Assembly: GCA_017506865.1 (NCBI GenBank)
Contig: JAFCMP010000523.1
Coordinates: forward strand, 1-64,000
Direction of reading: 5' to 3'
Source: Tribonema minus
Taxonomy: Eukaryota; Sar; Xanthophyceae; Tribonematales; Tribonemataceae
DNA: 64,000 bases
Shown here: one piece after another, positions 12,168 through 23,700 of the stretch
Layout: every line of letters begins with the position of its first letter
Numbering within the stretch: the stretch's first letter is position 1
Notes under the pieces: model-generated
What the model was told of the DNA's origin: nothing
Seen by the model: the letters and a program-made list of their open reading frames with translations, nothing else
Databases searched by the model: none
Program-made: the position numbers and the translations under genes

Positions 12168-15100
12168 ATGGCGGAAATAGGAGCCCACGCGGCGCTGGGC
12201 GCAGTCCTACGCAGGTGAGCCGGACGCTTCCTGCCCGCCGACTGATGCGGCTTGCGCAGCACGCAACTGCAACGCTGCATAAGCGAGCGTCGCGCCGATT
12301 TAGGCCAGTCAAAAGCGCTCGCGCTGTGCTTACATCGCATCTACACCTAGCATCGCGCCGCAGAACCCCAGCAGAACAGGCAATATCTTAATGCGTTCAA
12401 ACACAATTGAGTCTGAACAAGTTTTACATTGTCTCTCCGTATGCACAGAGTGCGTCGGCTGGTCAGAGAGAAACGGATACCCCTGGAGACGTTCTTCACC
12501 CCCTTCGACCAGCACCACAGCCGCAAGATCACCAAGAAGCAGTTCGTCAGGGCGCTGAGCGGGACGGGCGCGGCCCTCACGGAGGCGGACACCGCCCTGC
12601 TGTGCGACGTGTACGGCCTGCAGCAGCACGGCATGAGCGACCTCGTCCTGTACAGAGACTTCTGCGAAGCCGTCATGCAGGACAACTTTAAAATTAACGC
12701 CGCTGCGGCAGTGATGCTCCCCAATGACTGCGAGCCCCCCGTGGTGTTCGGCGTCGCAAACCCAGCGCTCAGCGCGCACGAGCGCGCGCTCCTGGTCGAG
12801 GCGCTGCACGAGATGCGGCGCGCCGCGCGGGAGAAGGGGCTCGTCGTGAAGAACCTGTACCTGGATTTTGACCCGCTGCGCAGCGGCTGCGTGAGCGGCG
12901 ACCAGCTCATGCGCGTCATCGGCGCGTACGCGCTGCTTTGCGGGCAGAAGGTCGGTCGCTACTTTTGTTACCTAAAAAACTTTGATGCGCTGTGCGTGTC
13001 AGTGTGGCGTGTGCGTGGTCTGACAGCGGAGGGATCGCATGCGCGCCGTCGCCGTGCCCCTACTAGTTGTCGCTGCTGGTACTACAGCCGTCCAGCTGCA
13101 GGCGGCAGGTGCTTCGCGCGTGCGGTCCGCTGACCGAGCAGCACGCATGCAGCTGCACTGCAGAAAAATGAAGGCGGAGTCTTGCACTTGAACTTGAACT
13201 TGATCGCTCCACGCGGTGCATCTCTCTTATTGTGCACTTCCCGTGCTCGCAGCTGCTCAACACGGACAGCTACAAGGACGTGGTGACGCGCGCCTACAGC
13301 ACGCGCCCCCTCGCCTCCTCTGCTGCGCCGTTGGAGACGGTGCTCTGCAACTACCGTGCGCTGCACGACGACGTGGAGGCCGACGGCGGCGGCGTTGCTG
13401 CCGGCGCTGCAGCACCAGCAGCGCTCAGCGAAGGGGCGCTGGCGGTAGCAGCAGCAAAGGAGGAGCGCAGCGGCAGCAGCAGCAGCGGCAGCAGTAGCAT
13501 GAAGGTGCCACTGCTCAACACCCGCCACCATGGCATGGCAATGGTTGGCGGCAGCGGCAGCGGCAGCGGCAGCAGCGGCGCCAATGATGCGCATGCGCTC
13601 GAGCGCGCAGTCGGCGAATTCGTCGTGCTGAACGGCATAGACCTGCTGGAGCGCGTCTGCAAGGCGGTGCCGGCGGCGGCGACCAGCGGCAGGTGCGCGG
13701 GCGCCCGCACGCTGGCCCCCTTTGAGATGCCTGCATAGCCTCGATCTGCATTGTGCCGCTGTCGAGTCACACAAGTGGCTTTCTCTTCTTTGCTTGCTGT
13801 CTCGTCTTGTTGGAGAGCACGCTGGGGCGGCAAGCCCGACATTGCCCGCTTCGCCCATCAGGCGCGTACTAATGTGAGCCTGCTTTCTGTCGCTGGGTTC
13901 CGCACTGAGCGCTGTTGCTGCCGCTGCTGCTGCCCGCTCGCGTCGCACGCGCGCGCGGCAGGTGCGAGCGCGGCGCGTTCCTGCGCGCCGCCGCGCCGCT
14001 GCTGCGCCGCGCCTTCACGCCGGACCAGGTCGCGGCCGTCGCCGACAGGCACCTCTGCACTGGCAGCAACGGTGGCGGCAGCGGCGGCATCAATAGCGCC
14101 GGCGCGCCACGCACCGGCGGCAGGCGCCCCAGCAGCGGCGGCGGCGGCGGCAGCAGCGGCAGCAACGGCGGCGGCGCGGAGCGGCAGCTGGTCGACGTGG
14201 CGCAACTGGTGCGCGCGCTGCGGCGGCACGTGGACCGCGGGCGGCAGTCTGATGAGGGCAACGGCAGTGGGCTTAGCCCATTGGAGGTACGTGTTGCGCT
14301 AATTGCCACTTGGCGGCGCGCGCCGCTCGTGCGGAAGCCGATCGCGAAGTTGCGCAGCGCGCAGTAGCGGGATGGCGGCGGTGCTCGCGGCCACCACGGC
14401 GGCGGCTGCGCACAACAGCGTCGTGGAGGTTGCCGTCGGTGCTGCGCGCGGACGCATGCGCGGCGCTGCTGGCTGTAGCAGTAGAGACAGGCAGCGCGAC
14501 CAACCCGCTGCCACTGTCATTGATACATACCAGACAAACCCTGAACTACTACTTGACCGCGCTGCACTTCATGTTGTTTTTTGCCAGGCCCAGCAGGTGC
14601 AAAATCTACTGGAAGACATGGCGCGGCAGGTCGCGCGGGAGGGTCTGCTGCTCAAGCCGGCATTTGCGGGCTTCGATCGCTGCCACGAGGCGTGCATTGC
14701 CAAGGAGCAGGTGCGCCCCAAGCAGTGAACCTGTTCGACGCATGTATTGATGATCATGGCCTTGCCCAGTATGCACTGTACTCAAGATTGTCGTACTCTA
14801 AGGTGTATGAATTCAAGACAACACTTTTATGTTACCATGTGCAGTTCCAGATATGTAAAGTGGATTACTGCTGAGCTCAAGGAGCACGTGTGCGGCACAC
14901 GTGTGTCAGTAGTTGTTGCCTTCCATTTGGTGTGTACAGCACCATTGCCTTGTGGCAATCTAGTAAACCCAACTGCCTGAAGCTCGCGCGTATCAGTAGT
15001 TAACACGTGAACTCTAGTGACATCTGCATGTGCACCGGTTCTGTTCAGCCGCCTCCCACAGCCACACTGCAGCCATGGCCCCCCTCCCGTCCCTCCCAAG

Positions 15101-16828
15101 CCTACTCACTTCTCTCTGGCGCCCTGAACAACGCATTTTCATCACCGCGCCGTGCCCTGCACGCACGCGTCCTCACACTCGGCTGAGCGCTGTTGCAAAT
15201 ACACTTTTAGCGGTGACCCTACACCCTAACCCTACAAGCCCCCCCCCCCCCGCCCCCGAACGCGCCCGCCCCTGCCTGCGCGTACTGGACAGCCTGAAAT
15301 GGCTGAGCACTGTCACAAATACCCTCAACCCATCTTAACCCTACAACCCCCCTCCCTCCCCCGGCGCAGTTCCTGCGCGTACTGGACAGCCTGAAGCTGG
15401 TCAACGTGGACTCGAGCGCCGCACACGCCCTGTGCCGCCGCTACTCCGCGCGCGACGTCCACCACCGCGCCACCAAGCACCAGTCCTTCGTCCGCTACCT
15501 CGCGTTCGTGAACGACGTGCTCGCGCTGATGCGGCATGACGCGACGCCGCGCGCCGCCGCCAGCGCCGCTGCCGCGGCGGCGACGCAGCAGCAGCGCAGC
15601 GCCGGCGGCGCCTGCGACGGGAAGGTCAGCGGCTGCGGCGGCGGCGCCGGCGCGAGCGGCAGCAGCTGCGGCGACGACGCAACCGTGCCGCGGCGGCGCG
15701 CGCCGCGCGATGCAGCCGCACTGCTGCGCGCGCTGCGCGAGGAGCGCGCGACGCGCCCCTGCGCAGCTGCGGAGCTGCTGCGCGACTTTGACCCGCTGCG
15801 GCACGGCACCGTGACGCGCGCGCAGTTCTCGCGCGCGCTGCGCGCGGCGTCCGGCATCGAGCTGAGCGATGCGGAGGTGACGGCGCTGTGCCGGCGCTAT
15901 GCGGCGGCGGGCGGCGCGGCGGCGGGCGGCGCGGCGGCGGCGGGGCCGCAGCTCGATGTGCTGGAGAGGATCGTGTACAGACCGTTCCTGGCGGACGTGG
16001 ACTGCGCCGTGGCGGTGCCGGAGCTTGAGAAGTGAGTGGAACAAAGGTTTGTTGAACGTGTGGCAGCGGACGGATGAGCGCTGCCGCCTGCTGAGCCGTG
16101 CTTGCTACACGTGACGCCTCATGAAGGGGGGCAGGCGCGTTGTAGTGCTGCCCGCTGCAGCTGCTGTCCGCCGGCCCGCCATTTGTCGTGCCGATGCGGC
16201 AGCGCCTGTGCCGCAGCGCTGCTCAGAGCCCGGATGCTGTCAGGAGCACATCCGAGTGGACATGTGACCCTCAGCATCATGGGTTGAAAGCTGACCACGC
16301 ATGGTGCCGCTACGTGTGCGCGCAGGTGCGACACTCGGCTCGATGTGCGGCGGGCGCTGCGCGAGGCGCGCGGCGGTGCTGCGGGGGCGGGGGACCCTGC
16401 AGCGCGTGCTGGCGCGCCTGCAGCACTGACGACCGATGACGAGGTGAGGCAGCAACTTCAGCACACAATTAATTAGCTGACACCCACTTCTGAGTGCTCA
16501 TCTGGGCGCTGGCGCAAAGTGCATGGCACGTGCTCACAAAGACCGCCGACGGTCGTGCCGATAGTGCTGCGCATAGTAGAACAACAGCGCACACCGATCC
16601 CATCTACATGGACAACATTCACACGTGCGTACTTTTACAGACGCCTCACCATGGGTGGCTCCATCATCATCCCCCCCCCCCCTCCTTGCGTGCTCTGTCT
16701 CTCCCTGAAGCTTTTGTGCGCGCACGGCACCAACACCCAGACGCTTCTCGCTGCACCATGCACCCACATGCGCACACACGCATGCCTTCGACAGCAGCGT
16801 CTCCTCACCACCCTCCGCTGCCGTCACT

Positions 16829-16862
<34 letters not shown>

Positions 16863-19507
16863 AGATGCGCGTGGCCGCATTCCTGCGCGATGCGGCGCTG
16901 CGGCGCGTGCAGCGCGGTTTTGACATTGCACGCGCGCTGCGTGACCTCGACCCGCGCGGCAGCGGCACCGTCACCGACGCGCAGCTGCAGCGGGCCCTGT
17001 CCGCGGAGGGTGAGCGCTGCCGCCGCTGCTGCTGCTGCTTGCACCAGTGCCCCAGGAGATGCATACTTCAAGTAGAAGTACGATTGCCGGCAGAAGTGAA
17101 TGCGCACTTGAGTCGGAAGCGCCCTGCGCCGTTTGCGGCGTCCGCCCTGCTCTCCACTCCAGTGACGCGTCTAAAACTCCTGATGCCTTCGAGTAGGATA
17201 AACATGACACCATCGGCACAGACATCATCCACGAGCCGCGCTTTGCAGAGCACATGCGCCACTTCACCAGTGCCTCCGCCAAGCGCCCACATCTACCCGA
17301 GCGCTGCTGCTGCTCACTCCCTGCTCCCCCCCACCCCCCCACCCCTGTGGCACATGCAGGCGCCGCCACAGACACCGCGACGCTGCACGCGCTGTGCGCC
17401 AAGTTCCGCCACGAGAGCGAGGACAGCGGACTCGTCGCGTACCGCGCGTTGCTGAGCGCTGCCGAGGAGGCGGCGTCGCGCGGCCCGCTCGCGACGCCGC
17501 GGCGCGCCCCCGGCGTCGCCGAGTACAGGTCAGCGTGCGCGCAACGGGGTCTATTATAGTAGAGTACTGCGCAGCGGGGGCGGTGCGGTTTGTGTGCGGA
17601 TGGCCCTTAAGAATGTGCGCCGGCAAGGGGGCAAGGGGGGGTGCACTTCTGAGCAGCGCTGCTTCGCATCGAGCGTCCCGCGCAGCGTTGCGCGCCGCTG
17701 CCGACAGCAAGCGAGCAACCCATGTGCAAGCCCCGCGTACGCAGGCAGCGATGCCGATGAATCTGACGGAGGTCGACCACGGCGATGGTTGCGTGTCGCG
17801 CCAGCTTGCTGCGTGCTCGCCATGCACCTGGCGTTGATCGGATGGTGCGAGAGCGTGCTTCACGTGCGAGTACAAAGGAGCAATTGCACTGCTGCCGAGT
17901 GAGCGCGGCAGCGACGCTCGCAGAAGTTTCCCTTTGAAACATACGTTCTGCTTCGCGTGCCGCCTAGCACTGCGCATGACCCATGTCAATGCTCAAAGAT
18001 ACACCATGTCAGCAGCGCTCAGCTTCCCCCTCTCGCCCCTCTCCCCCCTCGCCCATCTGCACCAGGGCCCTGGTTCAGGCGCAGCGCGCCACCGTGCCGA
18101 CCGCTCCCGCCGCGCAGCAGCACGGCGCCGGCGCGCGCGCGCCGCCGGCGGCAGCAGACGCCGCGGCAGTACGCGCCGCGCTGCTGGCGGTGCGGCGGCA
18201 CGCCTTGCGGCTGCGCTGCGACCTCCGAGCGCTGCTGTCCGCGGAGGACCCGGCGGGGCGCGGCGAGATCACCGTCAGCGCGCTGCGCCATCGGCTGGCG
18301 CTCGCAGGTGGGTTCGCTGCGTCGCTGTGCGTGGCAACAGTAGATGCCACAGATGCATTAGTTAGAGCCTTGTCTGTGCCAGAGTCGCGGCAGCTCATGG
18401 GGGAGGTGCCGAGCTGCCGCTCCGGCGTCGCGTTACGGCCGGCGCGCTTGTGCAGCTGATGTTGGCGCGGCGTAGTGCGCTGCGCGTCAAGCGCGGCGGC
18501 AATGGGCCCTATGCTGCGCTCACGACAATGGCGTGCGCGCAAGCAGACCGCCACATCTAGTGACCACATTCGCCCTGTCGTGCGGCATGCGCAGGCAGAC
18601 GTCAATGCTGCGCTCGCTGCCTCAATGCGCGCCCCGCGTCGCAGGCATCGCGCTCGACGCGCGCTCCCTGCGCGCCCTCGAGGCCAGCTACCGCGGCACC
18701 AAGTTCGGCGACCACCTGAACTGGCGCGCCCTCTGCGCGGACGTCGCCGCTGCGCGCGAAGACACGAGCACTACAGCCAGCACATCCGCCATCACCGCTG
18801 CCGCTGCCGCGGTGACAGGCGCCTGCTGCCTGCCTACTATCGCGGCGGCGGCGGCGCCGTTCGCCGGGCTACCAGGCGCGGCGGCGGCAGCGGCAGCAGT
18901 GGCGGACGGGGGGGCAGCCAGGGGGAAGGTCGCGACGCCGCGCTCGTGGGGGCAGCAGCGGCTGGCGCTCAAGCTGCGGCAGGCGCTGCACAGCCAGGAC
19001 GGCGCTCCGCTGAGTGAGGTGCGCCTGCGCCTCCTCTGTGTCCGCATGGGTTCGCTGCAGCTGCTGAGCACTGATGACTGCCGCATCTCCCTGCCATGCC
19101 TACCCGCATGCTATGAACGCTGCCGCACCACTCCGCCACGTTGCACGCGCGCACGCTTCGTCAAGCATCACGAGAACCCCGCGCAGCGCGCAGCACCCAC
19201 GCGGTCCTCCGACAGGGACACAGAATGAGTGCAATTGTGGCTACATCTTCAACATTCAATGTGTGCGCCCCGTCACGTGCCGCCGCAGCTCGTGCGCACA
19301 TGCACGCGGCACGACCGCGGCGAAGTCGGCCTTGTCAGCGAAAGCGCCTTTTTCGAGGCGCTCGCGGCGACGGCGGGCGCGGGCGCGAGCGCCGTGCGGC
19401 TGGGCGCCCCAGAGCGCGATGCGCTGGCGGACCTGCTCGTCGTGCGCAAGCCGGGGGAGCTGCTGGGGGTGGTGGACTACCGGCGCTTCGTGGCGGGTAT
19501 GGCGTAG
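12168..19507 (+). CDS. Large multi-EF-hand protein (EFCAB6-like arrangement), 12 exons, 1121 aa
   Basis: Exons: 12168-12214, 12449-12950, 13253-13692, 13962-14286, 14588-14710, 15370-16031, 16326-16443, 16865-17009, 17360-17528, 18066-18307, 18645-19018, 19289-19507. All phases close (3366 nt with stop). At least seven EF-hand-like units recur, each an aromatic or Leu, D, a Gly-turn and a hydrophobic position: FDQHHSRKITKKQF (residues about 35-48), FDPLRSGCVSGDQL, FDRCHEACIAKEQF, FDPLRHGTVTRAQF, LDPRGSGTVTDAQL, a GRGEITVSAL unit and the last RHDRGEVGLVSESAFFEAL. Most loops lack the standard ligands at positions 3, 5 and 12, so calcium binding is doubtful for most. Long Ser/Gly and Ala linkers separate them. 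Many degenerate EF-hands in one chain recall EFCAB6-type proteins. The head-to-head CYB5D1-type neighbour suggests a flagellar role, which is inference. The start ATG encodes MAEIGAHAAL; the first exon is short. Confidence 0.8.
15182..15400. repeat. Acceptor-edge duplication at EF-hand gene exon 6
   Basis: GCGCGTACTGGACAGCCTGA in exon 6 (from about 15375) also occurs at about 15277. The upstream intron units begin with GCTGAGCGCTGTT (15182) and GCTGAGCACTGTC (15302) and carry CCCTAA-like tracts and C runs. The repeat period is about 100-120 bp. Confidence 0.85.
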
Positions 19508-20737
19508 GGGCGACCACAACGGCCGTATGGTTTGCGGCAGGCATGCGCTGCTCCGCGGCGCCGCTGCGTGCGTGCCAGACGACAGGCGTGGCGATTTGTT
19601 GGCTCGCACGCGCGGCGCGCATCTGCGGGGAGTGTGCTGCGGGGGCATCGGCGTGCTGGTGTGGCGGCGCGGCGTGCGTCGAGGCGCCATGGTGTTGATG
19701 GTGCGGTGCACGTAATTGTTGCAGGCTCATTGGGTCTCCCGTGCATGCTCGGGTGGCGTGAGGCACGGAAGTCTGCCTTTCACTGGAATTTGCTATTCAT
19801 ACATGACGCTTTATTTCTTGTGCAGAGCTCTTGCAATCGGTCCCTACTGCTGTCACCGGCCCTTTTGAAGCGTCTGAGGATGTGTAACGGTAGACCTAAA
19901 GCGACAACAAGTGTGGGCATTAGTGCGGAGGTTGCAACTGCAAGTTCAACCATGATTTGCAAGGGATGATTCTGTACTTGCTCCATCACTCAAAGGTCCT
20001 GATTCAGGCACCTGCTAGCACTGAGTTGATGAAAGAACGACATGTGTAGGTGTGGCACAACAAGCGTGACTCTGATGCATGTGCGCATGACAGGGGCTGG
20101 TCTCAGGTGCTGACTACATGAGCACACCGCATTTGCTACTATTGGAGGTACTAGCATGTTCGCCATGCGATCAAAGCGCATGTTGATTGGCACAACCCTA
20201 TTGTGCGCGTTCGCTAATGCAGATCAAAACAGTGCTGCACCTGTCCACTCACCAGTTACCGTGGCAGGCACAGTCTCACAAAATCAACACGGAGAGGCGC
20301 GAACGAGTCAAAGAAGCCAACGATAGCGCCCTTGTCATTAAGGTTTGACCAACTGTGAAAGCGCACAAACTTCAAGCGAACAAGTCGCCGCAACGCGCAA
20401 CCATCTAGACGGCGTCATCGGCTACACCCCCCGCCGTGGACATCATGAGGGGGGCAAAACATGCCATATATCACAGGCTGTGCCGCAAATAGCGCGATGG
20501 TCACACTAGTTGGCTGCGGCGCGCACGCCCCTTTTCACTGCGGAACGCGCATACCGGCCCACCGGAGATGCACACCCCTTGCTGTGCATGCTCTACAGCA
20601 AACGCAGTGTAGCGCTGCCGCAACAACCCGGCTCATGGGTGTTCGTGGGTGCGGCACGGGAGCAGGCCCTCTAGGGCCGGCTTCAGGCGGCACCGCGCGG
20701 TGCCTCTCGCTTAGTACATCGGTCAACCTCAGGCGCC
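19508..20737. other. Gene-free convergent intergenic region
   Basis: Here the 3' ends of the EF-hand gene (plus) and POLA1 (minus) converge. I see no exon-like frame, RNA gene or repeat array. The stretch 19800-20450 is noticeably less GC-rich than the exons, as expected for non-coding DNA here. Confidence 0.5.
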
Positions 20738-23700
20738 TCAGGCGCAGTGCGCCGCACGCGCGGTGCCGAACACGGTCGCCCAGAGCGTGGGCTTGACCCA
20801 GTTGTAGTCGCTGCTGTCGACCTCCGCCTTGGCCTTCACGAGCAGCAGCTCCAGCACGCGCTCGTGCGTCTTGGGCACCGCGAGCTGGCCCGTGGGCAGT
20901 TTGGTCCTGGCGAGGCGAGCGACATGGTGCATCATGGATACTTGCTCAGGAAACAACAGCATCCGCCAGTGCAGTGGGTCGATGCCGCAGCAACCAAAGC
21001 GCGCATATTAGGGAATGGTACAATGGAGAACGCAGATCCGGCTCAGTAATCCAGTAAAAGCGTGCGGCCCAAGGCCATGTGTGACAGCATGAGAATCGCT
21101 TAATCACATTACGCATACTCCGTCAGCACACTACTACACCATATATTGCACAAAGGTAAGCATATGTAGCGTCCTGCACAGTAGCGATGCTCAGCACCCA
21201 CGCATCAGCGCTCACCTGTCGTGGCAGCGCTTCTGCGCGCGCTTGAGGTCAAACAGCGCCTCAAAGCTCTTGAGCTGCTCGTACAGGTCCTTCTCGGAGT
21301 ACTGCATTTGCGGGGCGGAGACAGCGGGACGGAAGGCACAGCGATCAGTGAATGAGCACTGCCATGCATGTCTGCACGCAGGATACGTAGCGCCTGCACA
21401 CATTCGAGCACACTGCACATCGTCTGCAGCACCTGCTGCTGCTGAGGGTCGAGCGTGCATGCATGTGCAGTGCGTCAGAATGTGTGCACGCCACAGGCGT
21501 TGCTGCCAACTGTGAGAGCAGCGTCGATGCCCGGGCAAGGGTGCAGCATCGATGCTTGGGCAAGACGACACGTCGCCAGCAGAGGCTCATCCTTGGGAGA
21601 GTGACATCCGCTCCGACACACTTCAACTTCAACACCATCAACATGTGACACCCCACGTCCTCACGCGGCGCGAACGCGCAGACCGATGCAACGCACCTCC
21701 GGCGAGAGCCTGCCCTGGCGGCAGCCGGGCGCGGGGCACGCGCTGCCGCGCACGCCGACGTCGCGCGTGCGCGCGCCGCAGCACGTGTCGTCGCACACGT
21801 ACCAGCCCTCGGCGGCGCGCGCCTGCGCGGCGCGGATCGCCAGGACGAGCGCCTGAACGAGCGCGCTGAAGCACGCCACCTCGTTGCGGTGGCCCCAGAG
21901 GGGCTGCGGTTGCGGGGGGGGGGAGGGGGCAGGTGTGAGGGCGCTGCTGCTGGGGTGTGTGTCAGGTGCACGCACGGCACAGTGTGCAGCAAGGGAGCTC
22001 GGTGTCTTAGAGGTTGAAGTCAGGGCTCCTCAGAAAGGTGGACGGCGCTTCGCAGCACGTGCACGCAACAGATTGGTGGGAGCGGCACACTCGCGTTCAT
22101 GAAAGTGGCTGAAACAAGTCACAAATAACTTGCCACGACTTACCGCGGAGCACGACGGGCATGCCAGCGAGGGGCGCAGGTCGGTGGCGGTAGTGGGGGC
22201 CCCGCGCGTGGCGTCCCACGACAGCAGCGCCGGCACGGCGGACACCGCGGCGCACCTGGCGGCAGCGCGCAGCAGCGGCGCGGCGGCAGCAGCGGAGGAT
22301 GAGGTAGCGTACAACGTGAGAGCCGCATGGGGGTGGTGAAAGTGGTCATGTCAGATCAAGTAACGTAGTGTGTTGCAAAAGAAGCAGTAGTAGTGCCGCA
22401 AGTCATTTTCTGATTGCAGGACTACTGATCGCTCCGCACGTTGAGCCATGCCACGGCAGCAGGAGCGTCACGCGCGCCACTCACCCCGCGCAGCGCGCCC
22501 GCAGCGGCATGCAGTCCTTGAACCTCTCCTCATCTGACATGAGGCTCACGGGCGTGAACGCCCAGTCCTCCGCATCGTTGTCGCGGTTGCCGCCTGCACC
22601 GTCACAAAACCAGAGTGACGTTCATCAGTCTGTCGAAGGGGCGCACAGAGGAAGGTTGGGATGCTGAATTGCGCGGGCAAGCCTGCCTGGGTTACGGTGT
22701 CAAGCCTTTGCAATTTGTTTCATACTTGTACTGCATCGATTGCCGCGCTGCGCGCACTGAGCGCAGTGACACCGATACCACAGTCATTGCCGCGCACAGA
22801 CACCATGAAAGAGATGCACTTGAGGTGCGCGTGCCGGTGCCAAGCACTCGCAGCGCCATCAATGCTAACAAGGGCACATCTAACTTCAACTAACCTGCTT
22901 CAACACAGGGAACAGGCCTAACAGAGTGTAAGTCCTTGCACAGAGTCTGCGAGAGGCAGCAGCGTGTGTGCAGCACTCCGTGCATGGCACCGACCAGCAA
23001 GGATACGCACACAGCCGCAGCAGAGTAACAGCTGGCTAGAATACAGCAGCGCAGCGCAGCTCACCGCCGCCGCCGCCGCCCCCCTTGCTGAACCGCGCGG
23101 GGTCGAGCCCCATCTGCTGCGCGATGATGGCGGCGCTGGTGCCCTCGATGGGCTCGCAGAGGCGCGCGATGGGCGGCACCATCTGCTGCGCAAGGTACCA
23201 CTCCACGTCGGGCACGAGCGCGCCGCCGCTGCGCATGACGTCCTCGGGGTGCCGCGCGCGCTCCGCGGGGGTCTGCGTCTGCGGCGGCAGCGGCGGCGGC
23301 GCTGCTGCTGCCGCGGGCGGCGCCGCGGCTGCGCGCAGCGGGGGAGAGCATGGGAGAGGGGGGGGGGGGAGTGGGGTGGTGAGGTGGCGGCAAGAGCCAC
23401 TGGCACTGGCTTTGCTGCTGCTGTGATCATAGGTCTTGTGGTTGCAATGCATGTTCGTCAAGTGGGATTACTGCACGAGCGCAATAAGGCTCAAACTACG
23501 CTTTCTCACACTGAGCAGTGATTTATTTGTGTCTTCTCTGTGAGCTTGTACTGCACACGCTGGCGCCACCGTCGCCGTGCTCTTGCAGTTCACAACCCAT
23601 GCACCTAGCAGACGCCGTACCCTTGCCGTAGCACAAACGTCATGCGCCAGGGCCACAAACGTCATGCGCCAGGGCCACCCGTGACCCCCGCGCACACATC

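Noticed and set aside
13082..13948. Open frame of 288 codons opposite the EF-hand gene
   Set aside because: It is the antisense shadow of exon 3, dominated by Ala/Arg/Cys runs from GC-rich codons.
23630..23690. Repeat of ACGTCATGCGCCAGGGCCAC
   Set aside because: A simple two-copy local repeat in a POLA1 intron with no exon relation.
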